From: Deinococcus radiopugnans ATCC 19172 | GTDB lineage: Bacteria > Deinococcota > Deinococci > Deinococcales > Deinococcaceae | NCBI RefSeq assembly: GCF_006335125.1 | Contig: NZ_VDMO01000016.1 | Coordinates: 27,976 to 91,975, forward strand | Direction of reading: 5' to 3' | Length of the DNA stretch: 64,000 nucleotides | Shown here: positions 56,999-64,000 of the stretch, piece after piece | How the letters are laid out: the number at the start of each line of letters is the position of its first letter | Numbering within the stretch: position 1 is the stretch's first letter | Position numbers and translations under genes: made by a program | The notes under the pieces: model-generated | Seen by the model: only the letters and a program-made list of their open reading frames with translations | Databases searched by the model: none | What the model was told of the DNA's origin: nothing

Positions 56999-58361
56999 TG
57001 TAGGCCCGGATGATCTGATCGGCCCGTGCCTTGGCCGCCCGCAGCGCCTCGGCGGCGTCCGCCCCGTCCAGCACCCGTTCGATGGCGGCATGCAGCACGG
57101 CCCTGACCTCGTAGAAACTGCCGAACAGCGCGCCCGCCGTGGCGGCCGTGGGGCGCGTCCGGCGAAACTGCTCGACCGCCACGGTGTGCGCCTCGCCCGC
57201 CCTGAACCAGCCCTGCGCCCGCAGCCGGTCCACGCTGCTCTGCCGCAGCGGATCGTAGCCGCTGAGCCGGTGCCAGGACGCCAGATTCGCCGTGCTGGTC
57301 AGGTACAGCGCGAAGGCCTGCGCGGCGGCCGCCGTCCGGGGCGCGATCTCGCGCGGAATCCACAGGCTGCTGCCGCCCACCACCACGCCCTGCCGTGGGC
57401 TGCCCGCCGGCACCGGCATCGGCCCCACCTGTACCGTGAACCCGCGCGCCGCGCTGCCCTCCAGCACCTGCCCGATGCGCGAGGAGGAGGTCATCAGGAA
57501 CGCCACCTGACCCGACAGAAACAGCTGGGTGACGCCCGCGTTGTCTTCCAGCTTGCCGGTGTTGACGTAGGCGCCCGAGCGTTTCAGCTCGCCCAGCCAG
57601 CGCAGGGGACGTTCCACCGCCGAACCGGTGAGAAAGGTCTGGGTGGCGCGGCCCTGGCGTCCGTTGCCGCCGTTCACCCACAGCGCGCCCTGCTGCGCGG
57701 CCCACTGCTCGAAATACCACGCGTCCACCGGAAAGGTCAGGCACTTGACCTGTTTCGCCCCGCGTTTCAGGGCGGCGCAGGTCTGCGTCAGGGCTTCCAG
57801 GGTGTCGGGCAGGCGGGCCGCCGTGATCCCGGCCTTTTTCAGCAGCGAGGTATTGGCGTACAGCACCGGCGAGGAGGTGTTGAACGGCAGCCCGTACAGC
57901 TGTCCGCCCACCCGGTAGTAGTTCAGCACCGAGGGCAGCATGTCCTGAAGTTGCCGCCCCGCCGCCGCTGGCAGGGGCCGGAACAGCATGCTGTCGACGG
58001 CCAGTTGCGTGCCCGCCTCCGAGATCTGCACCAGCGCGGGGGCCTGGCCGGTGCGCGCCGCCGTCGCCAGCGCCTGAAAAGTCTGCGGGTAGTTGGCGTG
58101 CGCCACGGGCCTGACCTGAATGCCCGGATGCAGGCGGCCAAATTCGGCGGCGCGGTCGAGCATCCACTGGCGGCGCGGGGCGTCGGGGAAGATATGCCAG
58201 AACTCGACCTGAACGGGCGGCGTTCCGGCGGCCCGAGGTTGGGTGGGCTGGGGCGCACCCACCGTCATCCCCGGCCCACCCAGTCCTCCCAGACCCACAC
58301 AGACCGCCGCCAGCACGCGCCGTATGACGTGCCTGACGACCGAGGGTTCCCACCTGCCCAT
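56985..58361 (-). CDS. extracytoplasmic solute-binding protein encoded with kinase (ABC type 1)
   Basis: 458 residues. Signal peptide with VLAAVCVGLGGLGG and cleavage near VGAPQ. The mature protein VQVEFWHIFPDAPRRQWMLDRAAEF is the sugar/iron solute-binding fold (type 1 extracellular) with GQLYGLPFNTSSPVLYANTSLLKKAG, typical of ABC sugar-binding proteins. It has no transporter of its own here: the next genes are kinase and regulator, so it probably captures the ligand for signalling rather than for transport. ATG 58361; TACAAT at 58376-58371 lies 9 nt before it. Confidence 0.85.
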   Translation of the reverse strand: MGRWEPSVVRHVIRRVLAAVCVGLGGLGGPGMTVGAPQPTQPRAAGTPPVQVEFWHIFPDAPRRQWMLDRAAEFGRLHPGIQVRPVAHANYPQTFQALATAARTGQAPALVQISEAGTQLAVDSMLFRPLPAAAGRQLQDMLPSVLNYYRVGGQLYGLPFNTSSPVLYANTSLLKKAGITAARLPDTLEALTQTCAALKRGAKQVKCLTFPVDAWYFEQWAAQQGALWVNGGNGRQGRATQTFLTGSAVERPLRWLGELKRSGAYVNTGKLEDNAGVTQLFLSGQVAFLMTSSSRIGQVLEGSAARGFTVQVGPMPVPAGSPRQGVVVGGSSLWIPREIAPRTAAAAQAFALYLTSTANLASWHRLSGYDPLRQSSVDRLRAQGWFRAGEAHTVAVEQFRRTRPTAATAGALFGSFYEVRAVLHAAIERVLDGADAAEALRAAKARADQIIRAYNARL

Positions 58362-58421
58362 GATCGCTGCATTGTAGGGGCCGCCTCTGGGCCTGGGGCC
58401 AGCAGTCACTCCCGCCGCGCG

Positions 58422-58449
58422 TGAACTCAATGCACCAAAGCTTGAACTC
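58422..58449. promoter_or_regulatory. direct repeat TGAACTC, candidate regulator site
   Basis: TGAACTC at 58422-58428 and again at 58443-58449, start-to-start 21 bp (two helical turns), in the gap between the sensor operon and afuA. TTGAAC (58442-58447) may itself be the -35 of a weak promoter with CACACT (58465-58470) 17 bp downstream. Confidence 0.5.
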
Positions 58450-58578
58450 GCCCCTCATCTTCTGCACACTCAGCGCTGAACCACAATCTGTCGTCCCGGC
58501 CTGCCCTGCCCCCGTGTGGCGGCGGCCCGGCGCCTTTCGCCCTTTCTCGGTTCCAGCCTCTCTTCCAAAGGAGAATCC

Positions 58579-59598
58579 ATGCGACGTACGAAACGACTGC
58601 TCACCCTGACCCTTTTTGCCACGGCGGCCACCGCAGGCGCGCAGGGCAACCTGACCTTCGTGTGCGGCGCGCAGGCCGACTGGTGCCAGGTGGTGGCCAA
58701 CGCCTACAAGAAGGAAACCGGCGGCGAGGCCAAGTTCCTGCGCCTGTCGGCGGGCGAGTCGCTGGCCCGCCTGCGCGCCGAGAAGGCCAACCCCAGCTTC
58801 GACGTGCTGTTCGGCGGCACGGGGGACGTGCACGAGGCCGGCACCAAGGAAAAGCTGCTGACGTTCTACAAGCCCAAGGCCTGGAACGAGCTGTACCCCG
58901 AATTGCGCCAGCAGGTCAAGGACGCCTACATCCCGCTGTACACCGGAGCGCTGGGCATGGCGGTCAACGACACGGTGCTCAAGAAGCGCAACCTGCCCGC
59001 CCCCACCGACTGGCCCGATCTGGGCGATCCCAAGTACAAGGGCCTCGTCGCCATGCCCAACCCCAACACCTCCGGCACCGCCTACACCATGATCACCACG
59101 CTGATCCAGATCTACGGCGAGGACAAGGCCTTTGACCTGCTGAAGAAGATCCACAACAACGTGCCGCGCAACGGCTACACCCGCCCCGGCTCCGGCGCGG
59201 CGTTCCTGGCGGCGCGCGGCGAGGTGGCGGTGGGCGTGACCTTCCTGCACGACGCGGTGGCGCAGAACGTGCGCGGCTTCCCGGTGCGCGCCGTGGCCCC
59301 CAAGGCCGGCACCGGCACCGAGATCGGCGGCGTCAGCCTGGTCACGAACGGCCCCAACCCGGCGGCGGGCAAGCAGTTCATCGACTTCGTGCTGAAGCCT
59401 GAAACGCAGAAGCTGGCCGCGACGGTGGAATCCTTCCAGATTCAGTCCAACGCCAAGACCCCGGTGGCCGCCGCCTCGCCGAATCTGGACAAGATCAAGC
59501 TGATCGACTACGACTTCGGCAAATGGGGCGACAGCGCCACCCGCGCCCGCATCATCTCGCGCTGGACGAAGGAGGTCTTTCCATTACCACGGCGGTAA
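58579..59598 (+). CDS. ABC transporter substrate-binding protein (AfuA/FbpA-like)
   Basis: 339 residues. Signal peptide MRRTKRLLTLTLFATAATAG. The mature protein (NLTFVCGAQADWCQVVANAY, SFDVLFGGTGDVHEAG, ALGMAVNDTVLKK, RPGSGAAFLAARGEVAVGVTF) belongs to the iron(III)/hexose-phosphate family that includes AfuA. In that family ferric iron ligands are tyrosines; here no clear double tyrosine is present, so an organic phosphate may be more likely than iron. AAAGGAG 6 nt before ATG 58579. First gene of the import operon. Confidence 0.88.
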   Translation: MRRTKRLLTLTLFATAATAGAQGNLTFVCGAQADWCQVVANAYKKETGGEAKFLRLSAGESLARLRAEKANPSFDVLFGGTGDVHEAGTKEKLLTFYKPKAWNELYPELRQQVKDAYIPLYTGALGMAVNDTVLKKRNLPAPTDWPDLGDPKYKGLVAMPNPNTSGTAYTMITTLIQIYGEDKAFDLLKKIHNNVPRNGYTRPGSGAAFLAARGEVAVGVTFLHDAVAQNVRGFPVRAVAPKAGTGTEIGGVSLVTNGPNPAAGKQFIDFVLKPETQKLAATVESFQIQSNAKTPVAAASPNLDKIKLIDYDFGKWGDSATRARIISRWTKEVFPLPRR

Positions 59599-61946
59599 CC
59601 CCTCCCGTGTCGGAGAGGAACCGGGCCGGAGTCCAGGTGGCGCTGCTGCTGTGGCCGCTGCTGGGCCTGCTGGCCTTCGCCTTCCTGCCCTGGACGCGTG
59701 AGGGCCGGGCCTTTCTGGCGGGCGGCCCCAGCGGCCTGGAGCTGCTGGGCACCCTGCCCGTGCTGTGGGTGCCGCTCGTGGCCCTCGTCGCCACCCTGGC
59801 CCTGAGCTTTCTGGGCCGCGCCACCCGCGCCCCGCCCACGCTGGCCGCCGCGCTGGGCGGCTTCCTGGTCACGGCCTTTTTCATCGTGTTCCGGAACCAG
59901 CCCGCAGACCTGGGCGCGCTGATCACCTCGCTGGCGCTGCTGTCGGTCACCGGCATGGCGCTTTCGGACACGGGCGTGATCAAGGCCGACCGCTTTATCG
60001 CCAGTTCCACGCTGTGGGTGGGCCTGTTCCTGATCCTGTTCGTGATGTTCCCGCTGTACAGGGTGCTGCGCAATGCCTTTGGTGAGACGGGCTTTTCATT
60101 AGAAGCCTTCCGCAGCGTCCTGAGTTCCCCGGCCTTCTTCGTGCTGGAAAACGAAACCACGGCGCGGAGTGAGGCGACGCTGGCGCTGATCGCCACGGGC
60201 GTGGGCGCGGTGGCCGGGCTGGGCATGTCACTGTGGCGGCGGGTTTCGGTCTGGGCCACGGTGCGGAATACCGTGCTGGCGGCGCTGGGGGTGGGGCTTT
60301 TCGCCGCGTTGTACTTCGGCTTTGGGGCGCTGCGCAACAGCGTGCTGCTGGCCGTGAGCGTGGCGACGGCGGCCACCGCGCTGGCCCTCGCCTTCGCGCT
60401 GCTGGGCACGCGCAGCCGCGCGCCGTTCGGGCCGTACCTGTTCCTGCCGCTGGCGCTGGCCGGCTACGCCATCGGTTCGCTGGCGGCCAGCACGCCGCAG
60501 ACCGCCGGGCTGGGCCTTCTCTTCAAGGCCGTGGGCGTGCTGGCGGGCCTCGGGCTGGCGTGGTGGCTGACCCGCAGGCGCATCACGGCAGGCCGACTGC
60601 TGGGCGTCTTCTCGCTGCTGCCGATCATCACGCCGCCGTTCGTGATCGGCTTCGCCCTGATTTTTCTGCTGGGGCGGCAGGGCCTGATCACCAAGGACAT
60701 CTTCGGCCTCGACACCGATGCGCTGCTGGGGCCGCTGGGCGTGGGCATCGCGCAGACGCTGGCCTACACCCCGATTGCCTACCTGGTGCTGGTGGGCGTG
60801 GTGCAGAGCCTGAACGGCACGCTGGAGGAGGCCGCCGTCACCCTGGGCGCCAGCCGCTGGCACGTCCTGAAGACCGTGATCTGGCCGCTGGTGCGTCCCG
60901 GCCTCGCCAACGCTTTCCTGCTGACCATCATCGAAAGTCTGGCCGACTTCGGCAACCCGTTCGTGATGGGCGGTTCGTTCCTGTCCACCGAGGTGTACTT
61001 CGCGGTGGAATTCAGCCCCGCCGAGGCGTCGGTGTACGGCACGGTGCTGCTGGCGCTGAGCGTCTCGGCATTCCTGGCGCAGCAGGCGTGGCTGGGCCGC
61101 ACCAGCTTCACCACGATTACCGGCAAGCCCGCAGCGGGCATGGTGACGCCGCTGCCGCCCGTGCTGGAGCGCGTGCTGCTGTTCGTGTTCATGATCTGGG
61201 TGCTGTTCGTGGGCGCGGTGTACGGCAGCATGTTCTTCGGGGCGCTGGTCAAGCTGTGGGGCTTCGACAACACCTTTACCTTCGAACACATTCGCAACCT
61301 GTCGGTGGGCTCGCTGGGCGTCTTTTTCAACACCCTCAAGATCGCGGCCCTCAGCAGCGTGCCGGTGCTGATCCTCAGCGTGGTGATCGCCTACCTGATC
61401 ACGCGGCAGAAGTTCTTCGGGCGCGGCTTTATCGAACTCGGCTCGCTGCTGTCCTTCGCCGTGCCCGGCACCGTGATCGGCATCGGGTACATCCTGGCGC
61501 TGAACAGCGGCTTCGCGTACATGACCGGCACCATGCTGATCCTGATCGTCGCCTTTATCTTCCGCAACATGCCGGTGGGCATCCGTTCCGCCGTCGCCAA
61601 CCTGCGCCAGATTGACCCGGCGCTGGAAGAAGCCAGCACCACCCTGCGCGCGGGCAGCCTGACCACGCTGTGGCGGGTGGTGATGCCGCTGATCCGCCCC
61701 GCGCTGATCTCGGCGCTGATCTTCGCCTTCGTGCGGGCCATGACCGCCATCTCGCAGATCATCTTCCTGATCTCCCCCGATCACAAGGTGGTGACCAGCG
61801 AGGTGCTGAGCATGGTGGAGCGCGGGCAACTCGGCGACGCGGCGGCGCTGTCGGCCCTGCTGGTCTTCACGCTGGCCGTCGTCATCGCTTTAATGACCTG
61901 GGCCGTGGGCCGGATGGGCGGCCCAAAGACAGGAATCAGCGTATGA
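59583..61946 (+). CDS. fused ABC importer permease (AfuB/FbpB-like)
   Basis: About 787 residues with two permease halves, each ending in the EAA cytoplasmic loop: EEAAVTLGASRWHVLKTVIWP and EEASTTLRAGSLTTLWRVVMP. At least twelve hydrophobic helices, plus extra helices in the first half. It forms the channel for the binding protein upstream and the ATPase downstream. The start is unusual: the best in-frame site behind AAGGAGG (59570-59576 region) is ATT at 59583; GTG at 59607 is the alternative but lacks an SD. It overlaps the binding-protein gene by 16 bp. Confidence 0.87.
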   Translation: MTTAVTPPVSERNRAGVQVALLLWPLLGLLAFAFLPWTREGRAFLAGGPSGLELLGTLPVLWVPLVALVATLALSFLGRATRAPPTLAAALGGFLVTAFFIVFRNQPADLGALITSLALLSVTGMALSDTGVIKADRFIASSTLWVGLFLILFVMFPLYRVLRNAFGETGFSLEAFRSVLSSPAFFVLENETTARSEATLALIATGVGAVAGLGMSLWRRVSVWATVRNTVLAALGVGLFAALYFGFGALRNSVLLAVSVATAATALALAFALLGTRSRAPFGPYLFLPLALAGYAIGSLAASTPQTAGLGLLFKAVGVLAGLGLAWWLTRRRITAGRLLGVFSLLPIITPPFVIGFALIFLLGRQGLITKDIFGLDTDALLGPLGVGIAQTLAYTPIAYLVLVGVVQSLNGTLEEAAVTLGASRWHVLKTVIWPLVRPGLANAFLLTIIESLADFGNPFVMGGSFLSTEVYFAVEFSPAEASVYGTVLLALSVSAFLAQQAWLGRTSFTTITGKPAAGMVTPLPPVLERVLLFVFMIWVLFVGAVYGSMFFGALVKLWGFDNTFTFEHIRNLSVGSLGVFFNTLKIAALSSVPVLILSVVIAYLITRQKFFGRGFIELGSLLSFAVPGTVIGIGYILALNSGFAYMTGTMLILIVAFIFRNMPVGIRSAVANLRQIDPALEEASTTLRAGSLTTLWRVVMPLIRPALISALIFAFVRAMTAISQIIFLISPDHKVVTSEVLSMVERGQLGDAAALSALLVFTLAVVIALMTWAVGRMGGPKTGISV

Positions 61947-61972
61947 ACACCACTCTTGAGAGGAACCCATGA
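61943..61972 (+). CDS. nine-codon bridging ORF between permease and ATPase
   Basis: Reads MNTTLERNP. Its ATG overlaps the permease stop (ATGA) and its stop overlaps the ATPase start (ATGA). It contains the ATPase Shine-Dalgarno sequence GAGAGGAA. It may hand ribosomes from one gene to the next. A chance reading frame cannot be excluded. Confidence 0.45.
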   Translation: MNTTLERNP

Positions 61973-63033
61973 CCGCTACCCAAGCCCGCCCCCAGACTGC
62001 CGTTCCCAATTCCCAGGCCGCCCCGGTGCGGCTGGAGGGCGTCACCAAGCGCTTCGGCAAAACCGTGGCCGTCCAGAGCGCCAATCTGGACGTGGAACCC
62101 GGCACGCTGGTCACGTTGCTGGGGCCGTCGGGCTGCGGCAAGACCACCATCCTGCGGATGATCGCGGGGCTGGAAACCATCACCGAGGGCCGCCTCTCGA
62201 TTGACCATGAGGACGTGACCCAGCTTTCGGCGGCGCAGCGCGACGTGACGATGGTGTTCCAGAGTTACGCGCTGTTCCCGCACCTGAGCGTGCTGGAAAA
62301 CGTCGCCTACGGGCTGCGTGTGGCCCGCCGCCCCGACGCCGCCGAGGCCGCCGAGGAGGCCCTGAAACTGGTGGGGCTGGGCGGCTACGGGGGCCGCGCG
62401 CCGTCGCAACTGTCGGGCGGGCAGCAGCAGCGTGTGGCCCTGGCCCGCGCCCTGGTGATGAAACCCAAGGTGTTGCTGTTCGACGAGCCGCTGTCCAATC
62501 TGGACGCCAAGCTGCGCCGCCAGATGCGCAACGAGATCCGGGCCATCCAGCAGCAACTGGGGATCACGGCGGTGTACGTGACCCACGATCAGGCCGAGGC
62601 GCTGGCGATCTCGGACGTGGTGGTGGTCATGAGCGCGGGCAAGATCGAACAGATCGGCACCCCCGAAGACCTGTACCGCCGCCCCGCCAACGCCTTTGTC
62701 GCGGACTTTATCGGTGAGGCGAACCTGCTGCAAGGCACCTACGACGGGCAGCGACTCGGCTTCGGCAACGTCTTCTTGCCCTACACGCAGCCCGGCGCCC
62801 CCACCGGGGACGTGCGCGTGCTGGTGCGGCCCGAATCCATCTCGTTCAGCGAATCCGGGCTGGCCGGGCGCATCACCTCCGGCGCGTACCTGGGGGCCAT
62901 GACCGAGTACACCATCGAAACCTCTGCCGGAGACGTGCTGATCGCCCCGCCCTCCGAGGCCACCATTCTGCCCAACGGCAGCGACATCCACCTGGATTTC
63001 CGCAGCAACGGCCTGTACATCCTGCCCGCCTGA
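61969..63033 (+). CDS. ABC importer ATP-binding protein (AfuC/FbpC-like)
   Basis: 354 residues. Walker A GPSGCGKTT, Q-loop MVFQSYALFPHLS, signature LSGGQQQR, Walker B VLLFDEP, H-loop VTHDQ. The C-terminal TOBE region (LLQGTYDGQRLGFGNVFLPY to LDFRSNGLYIL) is that of the iron/phosphate-sugar importer group. Works with the upstream permease and binding protein. SD GAGAGG 3-6 nt before the ATG. Confidence 0.94.
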   Translation: MTATQARPQTAVPNSQAAPVRLEGVTKRFGKTVAVQSANLDVEPGTLVTLLGPSGCGKTTILRMIAGLETITEGRLSIDHEDVTQLSAAQRDVTMVFQSYALFPHLSVLENVAYGLRVARRPDAAEAAEEALKLVGLGGYGGRAPSQLSGGQQQRVALARALVMKPKVLLFDEPLSNLDAKLRRQMRNEIRAIQQQLGITAVYVTHDQAEALAISDVVVVMSAGKIEQIGTPEDLYRRPANAFVADFIGEANLLQGTYDGQRLGFGNVFLPYTQPGAPTGDVRVLVRPESISFSESGLAGRITSGAYLGAMTEYTIETSAGDVLIAPPSEATILPNGSDIHLDFRSNGLYILPA

Positions 63034-63067
63034 CTTCCGCAGCCCCCCCATTCAAGGAGTGAACCCC

Positions 63068-63667
63068 ATGCGCCACCTGTTTCTGACCGCCGCCCTGCTG
63101 CTGCCCCTCGCCGCGCTCCAGACCGCCTCGGCCCAGCTCTCCGTGTCCGATATTCCGGCCCTGCCGCCGGGCGCCGTGGCCCAGACCGCGCCTGCCGCCC
63201 CGGCGGATACCGCCCCTGCAGTCACCGCTCCGGCCACGCCCGCGCAGGCTGGCCCGGTCGCCAAGGTGGAGATTCAGGACGTGGAGATCACGTCCCCGGT
63301 CAGCACGGGCAATACGCCCACCGTGGCCAGCGACGACGTGGGCGAGGTCATGATTCCGGTGCTCGCCACCGACAAGGACGGCAACCCGGTGGCCGGCGTG
63401 GCCGTGACCTGGGAGGTCAAGAACACCGGCAAGAACCCGGTCTACGTGATTTCAAGCATGGTAGACGGAACGGCGACAGCCATCGCCGCCACCATCGCCC
63501 CGGACGAAACCGTCAAGTACGAGACCATGACGGGCGCGGACGGCACGGTCACGCTGCTGCTGAACGCCACCGCCAGCACCGCCGCCGCCCTGACGCTGAC
63601 GGCCTCCACCGGAGAGGTCAAGAACCTGCGGGACGCCAAGCAGACGATCGACTGGATCGGTCAGTAA
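63068..63667 (+). CDS. exported Ig-like (Big_1-type) protein in the importer operon
   Basis: 199 residues. Signal MRHLFLTAALLLPLAALQTASA, then an Ala/Pro-rich linker (AQTAPAAPADTAPAVTAPAT) and a beta-domain EVMIPVLATDKDGNPVAGVAVTWEVKN ending TASTGEVKNLRDAKQT, resembling the Big_1/invasin type repeats. It starts 34 bp behind the ATPase gene; AAGGAG is 9 nt before ATG 63068, while a GTG directly after AAGGAG is too close to serve. May be a periplasmic accessory to the importer. Confidence 0.8.
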   Translation: MRHLFLTAALLLPLAALQTASAQLSVSDIPALPPGAVAQTAPAAPADTAPAVTAPATPAQAGPVAKVEIQDVEITSPVSTGNTPTVASDDVGEVMIPVLATDKDGNPVAGVAVTWEVKNTGKNPVYVISSMVDGTATAIAATIAPDETVKYETMTGADGTVTLLLNATASTAAALTLTASTGEVKNLRDAKQTIDWIGQ

Positions 63668-63713
63668 ACGCACGGGTGGAGAGGCCCTGAGCGAGTTTCA
63701 GACCATAAAGGAG

Positions 63714-63747
63714 AAAGCCCCAGCGTTTGCCGGGGCTTCTTTCTTTT
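63714..63747 (+). terminator. intrinsic terminator of importer operon
   Basis: AAAGCCCC near 63714 pairs with GGGGCTTC/T near 63732, then TTTCTTTT. Strong and well formed. Confidence 0.88.
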
Positions 63748-63755
63748 GCACCTAA

Positions 63756-64000
63756 TACGGAATCCGATTAATTCCTTAACAAAGGCCACCAATGGAAGAG
63801 GGTGTGCTGGGAAAGGAGATCGGGTTGGGTCTCCAACCAGGCGCACTGCTGAGCGAGGGTCTCAGTAAAGTCCTGCAGGGTGTCAAAGCAGCGATTGGCC
63901 ACCGTATCGTCAGTCAAGTCCCAGAGCCGTTCGGCCGGCTGCAACTCGGGGGCATACGGTGGCAGCGTGATGGTTTCGATGCCCGGTGGATGTCCCTGCG
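63756..64000 (-). mobile_element. IS630-family insertion sequence, 3' end (partial)
   Basis: The element begins at TA (63756-63757), followed by CGGAATCCGATTAATTCC as terminal inverted repeat, and runs off the right edge. Contains the transposase C-terminus. TA target and the terminal sequence fit IS630/Tc1-mariner elements. Confidence 0.85.
63768..64000 (-). CDS. IS630-family transposase, C-terminal part
   Basis: 76 complete codons visible, ending ...LLSQHTLFHWWPLLRN. The block LPPYAPELQPAERLWDLTDD contains the last catalytic glutamate and the characteristic YAPELNP-type motif of the IS630/Tc1-mariner DDE endonuclease. The N-terminus is outside the window. The stop codon is 12 bp from the IS end, normal for these compact elements. 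Confidence 0.92.
   Translation of the reverse strand, partial: QGHPPGIETITLPPYAPELQPAERLWDLTDDTVANRCFDTLQDFTETLAQQCAWLETQPDLLSQHTLFHWWPLLRN

Noticed and set aside
56848..59250. 800-codon open frame across kinase, binding protein and afuA
   Set aside because: Spans several real genes in another frame; contains repeats of Arg/Gly typical of shadow frames.
58579..59598. Iron(III) specificity of the importer
   Set aside because: The binding protein does not show the adjacent tyrosine pair expected of ferric-binding proteins, so iron is not claimed.

Overview
The window is about 64 kb of high-GC DNA that reads as chromosome from a Deinococcus-type bacterium. The protein set points there: a RecQ helicase with more than one HRDC domain, a long-form HPF, type 2 isopentenyl diphosphate isomerase, an FMN enzyme typical of Deinococcus-Thermus, and many TerD and Ig-like proteins. 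The start signals agree: about two dozen genes lack a Shine-Dalgarno site and instead carry a TAnnnT -10 hexamer 6-8 nt before the start codon, the leaderless pattern known for Deinococcus. The species is not identified.

Layout. 1-3.9 kb: a TRAP/TAXI uptake operon (minus) and a divergent orphan amino-acid-type ABC ATPase. 3.9-10.2 kb: a P-loop/TPR protein resembling STAND NTPases, a secreted TPR protein, PhzF, a HAD phosphatase and a DUF1622 membrane protein, with a small mobile repeat behind phzF. 10.2-22.4 kb: recQ, an MMPL transporter, map, acetyltransferase, butyrate kinase, hpf, a TetR regulator, ruvA, ltrA and fni. 22.5-30 kb: initiator tRNA-Met with consensus promoter and terminator, membrane proteins, CPBP protease, a second copy of the small repeat, threonine aldolase, a secreted protein and an EF-G paralogue. 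30-37.7 kb: metG behind a methionine-rich leader peptide and hairpins that look like a transcription attenuator, an Ig-like lipoprotein, rapZ-yvcK and proA. 37.7-47.7 kb: a lipoprotein-dxs pair, a TerD/TerB-like/GRAM-like/HNH multidomain protein, lipB-lipA, acetyltransferase, a coiled-coil protein, rplS and prs. 47.8-54.6 kb: two FAD amine-oxidase/desaturase-like proteins flanking a three-gene molybdenum aldehyde oxidoreductase operon (PaoABC type). 54.7-63.7 kb: a substrate-binding protein/histidine kinase/response regulator operon divergent from an AfuABC-type ABC importer. 63.8-64 kb: the 3' end of an IS630-family transposase.

How parts work together. Several units are textbook pairs: lipB then lipA (lipoate synthesis), rapZ then yvcK (cell envelope and carbon control), dxs and fni (isoprenoid precursors), prs (PRPP). 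The binding protein-kinase-regulator operon is arranged like the phosphoglycerate or hexose-phosphate sensing systems and probably switches on the divergent importer; a direct repeat with 21-bp spacing between the two operons is a candidate binding site.

The observations most worth following are the metG leader (a Met-rich leaderless peptide with mutually exclusive hairpins), the TerD-to-HNH fusion protein, and the pair of small repeats whose ends resemble those of the IS630 element and whose two hairpins keep their shape while changing sequence. No CRISPR array, prophage or rRNA was seen.
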